Below are positions 7,238 to 17,432 of a DNA stretch of 64,000 nt, piece by piece (within the stretch, counting starts at the first letter, position 1; each line of letters begins with the position of its first letter). The stretch is from NCBI RefSeq assembly GCF_001439605.1, contig NZ_LMBX01000004.1, positions 165,563-229,562 on the forward strand, read 5' to 3'. The translations under genes and the position numbers were made by a program. The notes under the pieces were generated by a model. It did not search any database. It worked only from the letters and a program-made list of their open reading frames with translations, and was not told the DNA's origin. The stretch comes from Cytobacillus praedii (GTDB lineage: Bacteria > Bacillota > Bacilli > Bacillales > Cytobacillaceae).

Positions 7238-10153
7238 ATGGAAATGATTGGGGATTATATGGAGAATTTGATTCAGAGCTTAGAAGCATCACTACATAAG
7301 GGCTTTATAGATAAACAGCTTAATAAATCTGGGAGATATAAACCGAAGCTATTAGTAAATAATTTAAAGAAAAATGAAAACGTTTTATCCACATTGTTAG
7401 AAGAGCTTGATCAAAGTAAGTCCTTTATTTTTTCTGTCGCTTTTATTACGGAAAGTGGCCTTGCAACACTTAAATCTCATTTTCTCGACCTAAATCGAAA
7501 AGGAGTAAAGGGGCGGATATTAACATCTACCTTTTTACAATTTAATCAGCCTAAAGTGTTTAGGGAATTGATGAAAATCAAAAATGTAGAAGTGAGATTA
7601 ACAGATTTAAAAGGCTTTCACTCGAAGGGCTACATATTTAACCATGATACACATTACTCCCTTATTATCGGGAGCTCTAACTTAACTGCACATGCCTTAA
7701 AGGTTAATTATGAATGGAATGTAAAATTAACCTCACTTGAAAATGGGGAGATCGTTCATCACTTCAAGAGTCAGTTTGAAGAAGTATGGGATCAGGCTAG
7801 GGTTTTAACAGAGGAATGGATCGAGGAATACGAAAAGACCTATTCTCAAGTAGCAGACAATAAAGATTTTGATCAGGTAGTAGAATTACCTACCCAATAT
7901 CAGACGAATGCCATTGAGGATGCATTGAAGATCGTTCCGAATAAGATGCAGCAAGCGGCACTGGAACAAATTGAAGCGGTCCGAGCAGCGGGCAAGGATA
8001 AAGGATTAATTATTTCGGCAACAGGGACAGGGAAAACCTATCTTTCTGCCTTTGATGTAAGGCGATTTGGTCCTAAGCGCATGCTTTTTATTGTACATAG
8101 AGAGCAAATCCTAAATAAAGCAAAGTCAGACTTTCAAAAAGTTCTTGGCGGAATAGATGAAGACTTTGGGATTTTATCAGGCTCCAATAAGCAAACAAAT
8201 GCGAAGTATTTATTTGCAACCATCCAAACCATTTCAAAAGAAGGAACATTAAGGGAATTTGATCCGCAGGAATTTGATTATGTATTAATAGATGAAGTCC
8301 ATAAAGCGGGTGCCGAGTCCTATCGAAGAGTGATCGATTATTTAAAACCGCAATTTTTTATGGGGATGACGGCCACACCTGAACGAACAGATGACTTTAA
8401 TATTTATGAACTGTTTGATTACAACATTGCTTATGAAATTCGCTTACAGGAAGCGCTTGAGGAAGATATGCTTTCTCCTTTTCATTATTTCGGTGTGACG
8501 GACCTTGATATCAATGGAGAAAATATGGATGATGCGACCATTTTAACGAAGCTTATTAACGAGGAACGTGTCAATCATATTATCGATAAGGTTGAATATT
8601 ATGGTTTTTCTGGTGAAACGGTTAAGGGGTTAATATTTTGCAGTCGAAAAAAAGAAGTGGAAGAATTATCAAGAGCATTAAATGATAAAGGCTTACGAAC
8701 AGTTGCGTTGACGGGTGATGATTCTCAAGAAGAAAGATCCTATCGAGTGAATCAATTAGAAAATGGTCAATTGGATTATATATTAACAGTCGACATTTTT
8801 AATGAAGGGATTGATATCCCATGCATTAATCAGGTTGTCATGTTAAGACAGACACAATCTAGCATTATATTCATTCAGCAGCTTGGCCGAGGCCTTCGTA
8901 AGCATGACTCAAAGGATTTCGTTACGATCATCGATTTTATTGGTAATTACAAAAATAACTATTTAATTCCGATTGCTTTATCAGGTGATCAATCACAAAA
9001 CAAGGATAATATCCGCCGACATACGAAGGACACAAGCTATATAAAAGGTGTATCAACGATTAACTTTGAAGAAGTCGCTAAAAAGCGGATCTTCAGTGCT
9101 ATAAATAATAGTAATCTGACTACACTCAGAATTCTAAAGGATGCCTTTATTGAGGTGAAAAATAGACTTGGTCGAGTGCCATACCTATATGATTTCGTCA
9201 TGCAGCATTCTATCGATCCCGTTGTCATTGTTGATAAATATTCGAACTACAACCAATTTTTATTAAAAATGAAAGAAGAAGTACCAACGATAACAAACTA
9301 TGAAAATCAGGTTTTGACAATGCTGTCGTTAGAGCTAGTAAATGGAAAGCGTAAGCACGAAATCGTATTGTTGGAATTGTTAATGCAGCAAGAAAAGGTT
9401 GCACATGGGGAGTATATTAATCATTTAAACAAAGAAGGTTGCGTTGTAGACGAGGATACCATTGCATCAGTCAAAGGCATCTTTGATTTATCATTTTTTA
9501 CTCAAGTCTTTAAGAAAAAATATGGGGATCAACCCATTATTACTTTCAATGAAAACTATTTTACGTTTAATGATGCGATCCGTGAAAGTCTAGTAAGTAA
9601 TGATTATTTCAGAACAATGGTATTAGATATTTTATTAAGTGCAAAAGAAAAAAGTAAAAGATATGAATGTAAACAACCACTAACTTTGTATGAAAAATAC
9701 TCAAGAAAAGACTCTTGTAAACTATTAAATTGGCAAAATGACGAAAGCTCCACGATGTATGGTTACAAAACTAAACATCATACATGTCCGATCTTTATTA
9801 CCTACCATAAAAAAGATGAAATTGAATCTAGTGTAAATTATGGTGATGAGTTTCTCAGTCAGGATGTTCTTAAATGGTATACGCGTAGTAACAGAACATT
9901 AAGCTCAGATGAGGTTCAAACAATCATTAATGCTGAAGAAAATCATATCGATCTCCATATTTTTGTCAAAAAAGATGACGATGAAGGTAGCGATTTCTAT
10001 TACCTAGGTAAAGCAAAGCCTGATAAGAGCACGGTTCAGCAGGACGTGATGAAGGATGGCAAGCCGGTGGTTCATATGAATATGGTTATGGAGCAGTCGA
10101 TTGAGAGTAAGCTTTATCATTATATTATTGAGGGTAGTGAGGATGTAGAATAA
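7238..10153 (+). CDS. PLD nuclease - DEAD/DEAH helicase - DUF3427 protein
   Basis: This 971-residue protein joins three modules. The N-terminal phospholipase D-type nuclease region has HSKGYIF at about 128 and GSSNLT at about 147, an HxK...GSxN half-site. The SF2 helicase core has ATGTGKT at about 262, DEVH at about 352, MTATPERTD at about 379 and QQLGRGLRK at about 549. The C-terminal DUF3427 region covers about 640-965. Fusions of this type are frequent in defence islands and are treated as stand-alone restriction-like proteins. The annotated ATG at 7238 lacks a convincing RBS. An ATG nine codons downstream (about 7259, after GGGGATTAT) is an alternative start. Confidence 0.9.
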   Translation: MEMIGDYMENLIQSLEASLHKGFIDKQLNKSGRYKPKLLVNNLKKNENVLSTLLEELDQSKSFIFSVAFITESGLATLKSHFLDLNRKGVKGRILTSTFLQFNQPKVFRELMKIKNVEVRLTDLKGFHSKGYIFNHDTHYSLIIGSSNLTAHALKVNYEWNVKLTSLENGEIVHHFKSQFEEVWDQARVLTEEWIEEYEKTYSQVADNKDFDQVVELPTQYQTNAIEDALKIVPNKMQQAALEQIEAVRAAGKDKGLIISATGTGKTYLSAFDVRRFGPKRMLFIVHREQILNKAKSDFQKVLGGIDEDFGILSGSNKQTNAKYLFATIQTISKEGTLREFDPQEFDYVLIDEVHKAGAESYRRVIDYLKPQFFMGMTATPERTDDFNIYELFDYNIAYEIRLQEALEEDMLSPFHYFGVTDLDINGENMDDATILTKLINEERVNHIIDKVEYYGFSGETVKGLIFCSRKKEVEELSRALNDKGLRTVALTGDDSQEERSYRVNQLENGQLDYILTVDIFNEGIDIPCINQVVMLRQTQSSIIFIQQLGRGLRKHDSKDFVTIIDFIGNYKNNYLIPIALSGDQSQNKDNIRRHTKDTSYIKGVSTINFEEVAKKRIFSAINNSNLTTLRILKDAFIEVKNRLGRVPYLYDFVMQHSIDPVVIVDKYSNYNQFLLKMKEEVPTITNYENQVLTMLSLELVNGKRKHEIVLLELLMQQEKVAHGEYINHLNKEGCVVDEDTIASVKGIFDLSFFTQVFKKKYGDQPIITFNENYFTFNDAIRESLVSNDYFRTMVLDILLSAKEKSKRYECKQPLTLYEKYSRKDSCKLLNWQNDESSTMYGYKTKHHTCPIFITYHKKDEIESSVNYGDEFLSQDVLKWYTRSNRTLSSDEVQTIINAEENHIDLHIFVKKDDDEGSDFYYLGKAKPDKSTVQQDVMKDGKPVVHMNMVMEQSIESKLYHYIIEGSEDVE

Positions 10154-10275
10154 TTAGGGATGCCTGAGCGCTTAGTTTCTCGAGGGTTCAGGTGTCTTTA
10201 ACTAATCTAAGTAAAATTTCACCCTACAACATATATTTTGAAGAGTGATTGTAATAAAGAGAGGAAGAATCTCAA

Positions 10276-10599
10276 ATGCCAACTTACAACAAACTAGTTC
10301 GAGACCGCATCCCAGAAATCATCAAAAAAACCGGAAAAAAGTTCTCAACGAAAATATTAGATAACACTGAATATATAAAAGAGCTCAAGAAAAAAAGCTT
10401 CGAGGAGCTTGATGAGTATGTGAATACTACGAATAATGAAGAGGCGATTGAGGAATTGGCAGATGTTTTAGAAATCATCTATGCTCTTGCGGAGTATCAT
10501 GGCGCAACGATTGATAAAATTGAGGAGGTTCGTAAACAGAAAGCAGAAAAAAGGGGCAGTTTCCGTGAAAAAGTATTTCTAATAGAGGTTAGCGAATAA
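10276..10599 (+). CDS. MazG-superfamily (phosphoribosyl-ATP pyrophosphohydrolase-like) protein
   Basis: This 107-residue protein opens with YNKLVRDRIPEII, the hallmark of the short PRA-PH/MazG-like group. It has EEAIEELADVLEIIYALAEYHG at about 56-77 carrying the ExxE...D metal-binding pattern. It is not linked to his genes, so a nucleotide-cleaning role is more likely than histidine synthesis. The start follows GAGAGGAAG. It ends the five-gene group that began with the MazG-like protein at 4664, so the group is bracketed by two different nucleotide pyrophosphohydrolases. Confidence 0.85.
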   Translation: MPTYNKLVRDRIPEIIKKTGKKFSTKILDNTEYIKELKKKSFEELDEYVNTTNNEEAIEELADVLEIIYALAEYHGATIDKIEEVRKQKAEKRGSFREKVFLIEVSE

Positions 10600-10612
10600 A
10601 AAGACTACTAAT

Positions 10613-10795
10613 ATGAGCAGGTGTGGTATGAGTCATAAGCTTCAAATAGGAGAAATGAGGGCTGAATATTTAACAGATAAAGAAATATGGGCACATTTTA
10701 ATTTTATTTTTTCGGAAAAGTCACGTAATTCGACGAATTCCTCCTATACCAAAAAGCATAAATCAGAAATCTGTATTGAATACTGTATGTTTTGA
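10613..10795 (+). pseudogene. Possible N-terminal fragment of an HNH-type nuclease gene
   Basis: The 60-codon frame contains EYLTDKEIWAHFNFIFSEKS followed by RNST, which recalls the N-terminus of a group of HNH endonucleases that begin with a W-x-HFN-x-IF...S segment. The frame then degenerates and stops 48 bases before the Wadjet operon. The rest of such a gene is missing. I take it as a stub left when the Wadjet operon was inserted, but the homology call is from memory of the pattern and is weak. Confidence 0.35.
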
Positions 10796-10843
10796 TTCTA
10801 AGGAGTGCAATGTGAATTAGGTATTTGAGAGGGGGAGAGAAAT

Positions 10844-12265
10844 ATGATCCTATTTGACAATGTGGAGTACGATCGTTTTTTTAATCCGCTTTGTTGTAAA
10901 AATAAAAGGATATATTATGAATGCATTTTACAGCTCATTGAAAAGTCAAAGTCAGTTCCACTTCTTTATGAAACTGATGCCAAAGCCATTTTGATTTTGT
11001 ATCTTCGTAACTATTCTTACATGATGGAGGAGGAAGATAACACTGGGGATGCTGATGCGAATATTAGCAGTAAGAAATCAGAGACTGAAAATGCTAGCGC
11101 AATTCTAAGATATTTCAGATATTGTGGTTGGATTTCAGAGCGGGAGATTGGAAGGAATGGTGACAATATTGCTACTGTTATGCCTTATTGTAGGAAGATG
11201 ATTGATTCGATAGAGAGAATCTTTAATCGTGATACCAGTGCGGCTTTGACTAACCACATTTTCTCCATTTATGATATTCTGCATTCTGCTTTTATAGATC
11301 ATGGTAGAACTCATAGACCATATTCCAATATTCTGGTACCGGTATCGGATAGTGTTTCAGACTTAAAAAATGAACTGTTGGTGCTTAAAGATAGCATTAG
11401 GTCTATAATGCGTATAATTATAAAAATGACGGAGACCAATGAATTAGGACAGTTCCTTATCAAAGATGAAATGATGGAGTCTTTCTTTAATGATTACTTT
11501 TTCATAAAGAAGGATGGTTTAATACCCGGATATATTTCTGAAATCGAAAAAATGCTTAGACTTATTACCAATACGGAAGTCTATGAAAATATGATTAAGG
11601 AATATCATAAAATTAATAACGCAACCGAAATCGCAGCTCGTGAAATAATAGATAGCCAGCTTTCTGAAGTGCAAAGTTTTATCAGCTACGATTATGTCAA
11701 AGAGATGGATTACATAGATAAGAAAATTAATAACTATTACAGCCTATACTCTACAAGAATCCTTATGGTCTTAAGCAATAGTATGAATATGCAGACCTAT
11801 TTAAATGACTTACTGATGACAATTAAGGATTTTGATCCAAATGAAAAGAAGGATATTATAGATTCTATTTCCAAGTGTTTTGGCTTGCAGTCATACAAAT
11901 ATGTTGGAAGAAAATCAATTGAACGTCGAAAGAAACGCAAACCCAATATCAAGAGTGGAGCTATTATTACCAGTTCATTATCAGATGAAGATAAAGCAAG
12001 GCTTACTAAGGAATTGTTATATGAATATCCGGACAAATACAGTGTAATGCAAGCAATAAGTTACTTTAATAACTTACTTGAAGATAAGGTGAGCTTAATA
12101 CCGGATGATACATTGGTTAAAACTAGAGATGATGCCATGATGGTAGCAGCCAGTATTATATATTCCGGGACTGGAGATTTTCCTTATGAGGTTGAATTCT
12201 TGGAAGGAACTATAGAAACAGAAATTGCAACGATTAGTAAAATACGTATTAAGAGGAAGAATTAA
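10844..12265 (+). CDS. jetA: Wadjet system subunit JetA (type II-like)
   Basis: This 473-residue protein is the first of four tightly packed genes whose order and sizes match Wadjet JetA-JetB-JetC-JetD. The N-terminus (LFDNVEYDRFFNPLCCKNKR) fits the DUF5716-type JetA family seen in type II systems. JetA is the kleisin-like subunit bridging the JetC heads in this SMC-like complex, which restricts plasmids by recognising and cleaving small circular DNA. The start ATG follows GAGGGGGAGAG (10828-10838). The stop codon touches the JetB start, so translation is coupled. The subtype assignment is made from family resemblance only. Confidence 0.88.
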   Translation: MILFDNVEYDRFFNPLCCKNKRIYYECILQLIEKSKSVPLLYETDAKAILILYLRNYSYMMEEEDNTGDADANISSKKSETENASAILRYFRYCGWISEREIGRNGDNIATVMPYCRKMIDSIERIFNRDTSAALTNHIFSIYDILHSAFIDHGRTHRPYSNILVPVSDSVSDLKNELLVLKDSIRSIMRIIIKMTETNELGQFLIKDEMMESFFNDYFFIKKDGLIPGYISEIEKMLRLITNTEVYENMIKEYHKINNATEIAAREIIDSQLSEVQSFISYDYVKEMDYIDKKINNYYSLYSTRILMVLSNSMNMQTYLNDLLMTIKDFDPNEKKDIIDSISKCFGLQSYKYVGRKSIERRKKRKPNIKSGAIITSSLSDEDKARLTKELLYEYPDKYSVMQAISYFNNLLEDKVSLIPDDTLVKTRDDAMMVAASIIYSGTGDFPYEVEFLEGTIETEIATISKIRIKRKN

Positions 12266-12910
12266 ATGGGTGATATCAAATTAAACATTTCTGTAAAAGA
12301 AGAAAATAACATATTGTTCAAGCGTTGCATTCGTAAGTTGTTGGATTCAACGTTCATCGTTGGTGACAAGGAAGAGAAACTGTATTCATTTATATCAAGA
12401 GAATCAAATAGACAGGATGTTTCAGATTACTTACGTATGATTGGATTAGATGTATTAGTAGATACAAATGTACGAATTGCAATGCTTAAGCCTAATGAGG
12501 CTGATGAAGAAGCAGTAGGATTAAAACGAGCAAATGTTGTGACTTTCACAACAGAGCAATACCATCTCCTGCTTGTGCTTTGGGAAATATATCTGGAGAA
12601 CCTGGGTTATAGTGATGAGAATGTTGTAATGCGTGGGGATTTTATTGATAAAGTCAAAGCATATGAAGTAGACATGGATAGTAAAAAGTTATCATCAGCT
12701 ATGAAGATTTTTAAGAAATATGATCTGGTTAATTATGATCCAAAGGATCAGTCGGAAGATGCTATTATCACATTGTATCCGTCATTGCAGTTTGGTTGGG
12801 ATGTTGCACAATTCCAGACAGTTTCTGCGGAATACATGAAGAACAACCAGCTAGAAGACCCAGAAGAACAGAATTCAGATAGTGATGAAGAAGAGGAGGA
12901 TTTGGAATGA
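12266..12910 (+). CDS. jetB: Wadjet system subunit JetB
   Basis: This 214-residue protein follows JetA without a gap and overlaps JetC by four bases (ATGA). It has a winged-helix-like predicted body and a very acidic tail (DSDEEEEDLE). Size, position and composition fit JetB, the KITE (MukE-like) subunit that binds the JetA kleisin and regulates the SMC dimer in Wadjet complexes. No enzymatic motif is expected or visible. The assignment rests mainly on the conserved gene order. Confidence 0.85.
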   Translation: MGDIKLNISVKEENNILFKRCIRKLLDSTFIVGDKEEKLYSFISRESNRQDVSDYLRMIGLDVLVDTNVRIAMLKPNEADEEAVGLKRANVVTFTTEQYHLLLVLWEIYLENLGYSDENVVMRGDFIDKVKAYEVDMDSKKLSSAMKIFKKYDLVNYDPKDQSEDAIITLYPSLQFGWDVAQFQTVSAEYMKNNQLEDPEEQNSDSDEEEEDLE

Positions 12911-15900
12911 TCAAATTGAAATCAATTCGATTGATTAACTGGTATGGTTTTAGCCAGATTACTGTACCTATAGGCTTCTTCACTTTAATTGCGGGTAAGA
13001 ATGGAAATGGTAAATCAGTTTTGTTGGATGCCATAAAATATGCATTGTACGGGGATACAGTATTTAATAAGTCTACAGAGAATAAAGGTAGCAGAACGGT
13101 GCCTTCCTATACACGAGGTCTGCTTGATGCCACTGCGGCCACCTTTATGAGACCTGCAGACCAGATGCCAAATGTATATACTCATATTGTGCTTGAAATG
13201 GCGGAGGTGGAGCTTGGAAAGAGTTTTATCCTTGGTACAGTAATAGATACAGACTCCGGGAATGGATTTGTAACCAGAAGATATGTATTAGAGAATGTGA
13301 AACTTGAGAATATCGCTCATACATACGAAGATAACGGACAGATCATTCCATATAGTACATTAGAATTGCAGAAAGTTCTCGGTGTAAAAATGATGGATGT
13401 AAAAGAGGGCGTACTCAAATTTATGCAGAGAACCGGACTTCGCTTGAATGAGCAGCAGTTAGCATCTTTCCGAAGAAAACTTCGAAGCATTATGTCTTAT
13501 GACCCAAATGCTAAGATTGATCAGTTTATCAGAGAAAGTGTATTAGAGGAAAAGAAGGTTGATTTCTCAAAGCTGGTAGAAGCAAAAAATAATATTGATG
13601 CTTTGAATATGAGTTTTGCTATTATTTCTGATGAAATTGAAGAACTTAGTAATATACTTAAGCTTTTTGACGGCTTGCAGAATGCCAGAAATGTCATCCT
13701 TACGGATAATGTAAAGATTGCATATAAAAGATTCTTGAAGTGCAAAAAAGACATCGAAGAAGCAACAAGAAAAATGGACATTGCTAAAAGACAGATTGCG
13801 GAAGATGAGAAAAAGCTTAAAGCAATTGCTACCCGTGAAAAAGAGCTTCGTGAAGCTTACAATAAAGCGAAAGATAATTTGAATTCAATGGACAGTGCAA
13901 AAGCAATCGAGGAAGCTAAGCAGGCTTTGGAAGATGCACAGGCTGAAAAAGAGAAACTTGAAAATGAAAAGAACGCTCTTATTGAATTCCAGACTAGAGT
14001 AAGTGAACTGTTATCCTGGTTTTATGAAGAAAACCTAGCAATTGAACAGCAGGATGTATTGTCTTCATTAACTTTGGATCATTTCTCAAAGATTCAAAAA
14101 GAAAGTAGTGTTGATTATCTTCTAAAGAAAATCAAATATCATAGGGATGAGATCTTCGCTGAAATAACCAGAGTCAAGGATAAATTGAAAGAAAATAGAA
14201 GTCAACAATCAAAGTGGCAACAAGTTATTAATGATTGCAATTCTAAGAAGACAACATTTTCAAAAATACCTGATTATGTCGCATTAAAGAATGAGATTAA
14301 CAGAGAATTCGAAAAAAGAGGTATATCATCTGAAGCTCGTTTTGCATGTGAGTATGTTATCGGTTTGAAAGATGAGTCATGGCGAGATGCAATTGAAAGC
14401 TATCTAGGGAGACGGAGATATACTATTTTGGTTGAGCCGGAATATTATGATATTGCAGATGATGTACTTAATGTATCAAAAAACAGGTATGCTCATTTAT
14501 TCAATACAAAGCTTTTAATGAAAAAAGAGATAACACCTGAAGAGGATTCAGTTGTTCAATTTATTGAAGTAAAGAATCGGGTTGCAAAGCAATATTTTGA
14601 TTACCAGCTTGGGCGTTTTCATGCAACCACAAAGGACAAGGTTAAAAATTACGAGAACGCTATATCAAAAGATGGCAGAGTATCCGTTGCTATGGATAGT
14701 TTCTTTCAGCGCTTCGATAAGATAGGATTTTACTGTTTAGGGCAGGAAACAATCGAGCTAAATAGAATAAAAGCTATAAAAGCACTGGAAGCATTAACTG
14801 CTGAATACAAGGAATTCCATGAACGACTGCAGCAGGAAGAATCAAAGAAGTCATATTTAGAAACAGCCATGGAGTTCTTTGGTGAGAATAATTTCGATGC
14901 TTGCAGATTGTATGATGAAGTATTAATCGATTGTGTAAAAAAACAGGATGAATTAGAACGATTGATAGACGCTCAAAAAAATAACCAAGAGTATATGGAA
15001 CTTGCTGAGCAAGTCTCCAGACTCGAGCAGGATCTTGAGGCTGTGTATAAAGAACAGGATGAAGTTCGTGAGGACAAATCTGCTATGTATACAAAATATA
15101 GTATAAATGAAAACCGGTTGAATGAAAAGAATGAGATTATCATAAGTATAGAGAGTGATTTGAAAAAATTAGAAAGTACTAATAATATAGTATATGCAAA
15201 GGCCATTGATGATTACGAAAAGCATATTGCAAATGGCCCGGGCAGTACTGGTGGCATATTGAAGGACAGAGGGCGTTCAGAACGTTCTCTTAGAGAAGCA
15301 GACGAGAAGCTTAAAGGAGCTCAAGCTTCATATAATGCTACTAGATCTGTAGATAATCGTTTGCCATGGTCTGATAAATCCAGAGCTGAATATGAGTTAA
15401 GAAAATCTAAAATTTGGATGGATGATTTGCAGGAGATTCAGCAGAAGTTAGAAAAACAAACCAGACGATATGAAGAAATATTTAAGAATGAGTTTGTGCT
15501 TACTGTGTTGAAGTTCTGTGAGGCTGCGAGGGATGATTTAAAGTTAATAAATGCGGAATTAGCAAGACTGAAATTTAAGTCGAAATATGCATTTGATGTT
15601 AAGTACGTTAGGGATGGTTCTGATTATGGGAAAATCCTTGAATATGCCAGTTACTTAAAAGAACGCGAGGAACTCGGAACTACATCAAGTCAGATGACTT
15701 TTGATGCAATGACATCATATTCTGATGATAAGGGAGAAGAGCTGGAAAAGGATATACGGAAGATTATTAACCGAATTGTTGGGAGTAACGATAAGGATCA
15801 GATTGAGCATTATGCAGATTATCGTAATTATATGACATACGAAATCTTACTTACAAATGATGTTCTTAAGTCAGCCAAGCTTTCAAAACAGACTGGTTAT

Positions 15901-16203
15901 AATTCTGGTGCTGAAGTTCAGATTCCATATATGCTTATTTTGTTATCGGCATTGTTAATGATTTACAATGATAAGCTTAATTCTACAAGACTTGTATTTA
16001 TCGATGAGCCATTTGCAAAAATGGATCCAACTAATGTAAAAATTATGCTTGGATTTATGAAGGAGCAGAATCTTCAGATGATCTTCTGTGCTCCTGATAA
16101 GACAGAGCTGATTGGTAATGAATGTGAAGTTGTTTTACCTGTTCTAAGAACCCAAGTGAATTTGATGGAGATAGGAATTGTTGAAATGCACAGGGGAGTG
16201 TAG
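12907..16203 (+). CDS. jetC: Wadjet SMC-like ATPase JetC
   Basis: This 1098-residue SMC/MukB-like protein has a Walker A motif GKNGNGKS at about residues 33-40. Long coiled coils (about 270-350 and 660-760) flank a central hinge-like part (about 440-640). The C-terminal head contains a Walker B/D-loop region, VFIDEPFAKMDPTN, at about 1033-1046. The dimer is the loop-extruding motor of Wadjet, which senses circular plasmid topology. It overlaps JetB by four bases and is followed directly by JetD. Both nucleotide-binding halves look intact. Confidence 0.92.
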   Translation: MIKLKSIRLINWYGFSQITVPIGFFTLIAGKNGNGKSVLLDAIKYALYGDTVFNKSTENKGSRTVPSYTRGLLDATAATFMRPADQMPNVYTHIVLEMAEVELGKSFILGTVIDTDSGNGFVTRRYVLENVKLENIAHTYEDNGQIIPYSTLELQKVLGVKMMDVKEGVLKFMQRTGLRLNEQQLASFRRKLRSIMSYDPNAKIDQFIRESVLEEKKVDFSKLVEAKNNIDALNMSFAIISDEIEELSNILKLFDGLQNARNVILTDNVKIAYKRFLKCKKDIEEATRKMDIAKRQIAEDEKKLKAIATREKELREAYNKAKDNLNSMDSAKAIEEAKQALEDAQAEKEKLENEKNALIEFQTRVSELLSWFYEENLAIEQQDVLSSLTLDHFSKIQKESSVDYLLKKIKYHRDEIFAEITRVKDKLKENRSQQSKWQQVINDCNSKKTTFSKIPDYVALKNEINREFEKRGISSEARFACEYVIGLKDESWRDAIESYLGRRRYTILVEPEYYDIADDVLNVSKNRYAHLFNTKLLMKKEITPEEDSVVQFIEVKNRVAKQYFDYQLGRFHATTKDKVKNYENAISKDGRVSVAMDSFFQRFDKIGFYCLGQETIELNRIKAIKALEALTAEYKEFHERLQQEESKKSYLETAMEFFGENNFDACRLYDEVLIDCVKKQDELERLIDAQKNNQEYMELAEQVSRLEQDLEAVYKEQDEVREDKSAMYTKYSINENRLNEKNEIIISIESDLKKLESTNNIVYAKAIDDYEKHIANGPGSTGGILKDRGRSERSLREADEKLKGAQASYNATRSVDNRLPWSDKSRAEYELRKSKIWMDDLQEIQQKLEKQTRRYEEIFKNEFVLTVLKFCEAARDDLKLINAELARLKFKSKYAFDVKYVRDGSDYGKILEYASYLKEREELGTTSSQMTFDAMTSYSDDKGEELEKDIRKIINRIVGSNDKDQIEHYADYRNYMTYEILLTNDVLKSAKLSKQTGYNSGAEVQIPYMLILLSALLMIYNDKLNSTRLVFIDEPFAKMDPTNVKIMLGFMKEQNLQMIFCAPDKTELIGNECEVVLPVLRTQVNLMEIGIVEMHRGV

Positions 16204-16205
16204 TG

Positions 16206-17432
16206 ATGGAATACGAAGAGAAAATCCTCACATATTTAGTTGATAATTATCGGAGAAGTAAGAAAGATTCTGGAGATAACAAAACCAACAGGAGAACGCA
16301 GGTGAAACCTGGAAAATTATATAAAAAGTATAATGCTAATGATGGTGATTTTGAAGAGATATCCAGATTGAATCAAGTGGTAAATGAGTTGACGAACAAA
16401 GGCTTTACTTATAGCACCACAGAAACATTTGGAACTCAAATACAGAGTATTTATCTTGTTGATGAGAGAATTCTGGATATCGAAAAATACCTAAGTGATA
16501 AGTATGGTTACGTGTCAAAGGAAATGCAGATTGAGCAGTTACAATTGTTGGTTGAGTGTTACAAGAATGCCTCTCCTATATGTGAAAAGGAATGTGCGCT
16601 ATTATCGGAAAGCGTTGATAATAGAAAGGTTCCAAAGAATTTTAAAGAACTTGATGCTGTTTTCAAAGCAATTTTGTTCATAGAAAATAACCAGAAGGAT
16701 TTATACATCAGAGAAGTTTCAATGAAGGTTTATGGTGATTCAAAGTTCTTTGAGAATGTAACATTGCAACCTGTGTGTACTTTGTTACGCAAGTATTCAG
16801 ATAGAACTATTGAAGAAAATGAACTGATTGATGAAATTCTGGTGGATTATCACATTTATAAGGAGCCTCAAAAACTTTGTATTAAAGGAAATGTAGTGAT
16901 AACCATTTCTGGCAATGATGTGGATCTTAGTGGTTTTTCTGAAGGAATAGAAATCATAGCTTCAGATCTTTCGAATATTCAATCTGTAAAAATATGTGCT
17001 TCGAAATTTATGACAATTGAGAATAGAACATCATTCTTGAGATACAAAGATGATGATACTGTCACCTTTTATCTTGGAGGATATGCTAACAGATATCAGC
17101 GTGAATTTATAAGAATGATTCATGACACAAATCCAGATACAAAGTATATGCACTTTGGAGACATTGACGCAGGTGGTTTCTGGATACATCATAATTTATG
17201 TGAGATTACAGGAATTGATTTTGCTTTGTATTATATGTCTTCTGATGAACTTAAAAATGTAGAGTATGAGTCATGCTTGCATGGCCTTACAGAAAATGAT
17301 ATAGCCAGACTTAAAGAATTAAAAGAGATGGATTTATATGCGTATACAGTTAATTACATGTTGGGAAATAATGTAAAATTAGAGCAGGAAATTATTAGTT
17401 TGAATTTGATGAATCGGAAGTTAATAGTGTAG
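16206..17432 (+). CDS. jetD: Wadjet TOPRIM nuclease JetD
   Basis: This 408-residue protein ends the Wadjet operon. The C-terminal TOPRIM domain is marked by YMHFGDIDAGGFWIHHNL at about 316-333, with the catalytic DxD. A conserved Glu-containing strand (VKICASKFMTIENRTSF) lies at about 262-278. JetD is the DNA-cleaving subunit that cuts the extruded circular plasmid. I start it at ATG 16206, three codons after the JetC stop region, because GGGGAG (about 16192) is well spaced for it. A GTG at 16203 is the alternative. The TOPRIM motif is complete, so the system looks functional. Confidence 0.9.
   Translation: MEYEEKILTYLVDNYRRSKKDSGDNKTNRRTQVKPGKLYKKYNANDGDFEEISRLNQVVNELTNKGFTYSTTETFGTQIQSIYLVDERILDIEKYLSDKYGYVSKEMQIEQLQLLVECYKNASPICEKECALLSESVDNRKVPKNFKELDAVFKAILFIENNQKDLYIREVSMKVYGDSKFFENVTLQPVCTLLRKYSDRTIEENELIDEILVDYHIYKEPQKLCIKGNVVITISGNDVDLSGFSEGIEIIASDLSNIQSVKICASKFMTIENRTSFLRYKDDDTVTFYLGGYANRYQREFIRMIHDTNPDTKYMHFGDIDAGGFWIHHNLCEITGIDFALYYMSSDELKNVEYESCLHGLTENDIARLKELKEMDLYAYTVNYMLGNNVKLEQEIISLNLMNRKLIV

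Noticed and set aside
10613-10795. Considered as a real 60-residue gene
   Set aside because: No usable RBS, and the sequence looks like the broken N-terminus of a longer nuclease, so I list it as a possible pseudogene only.
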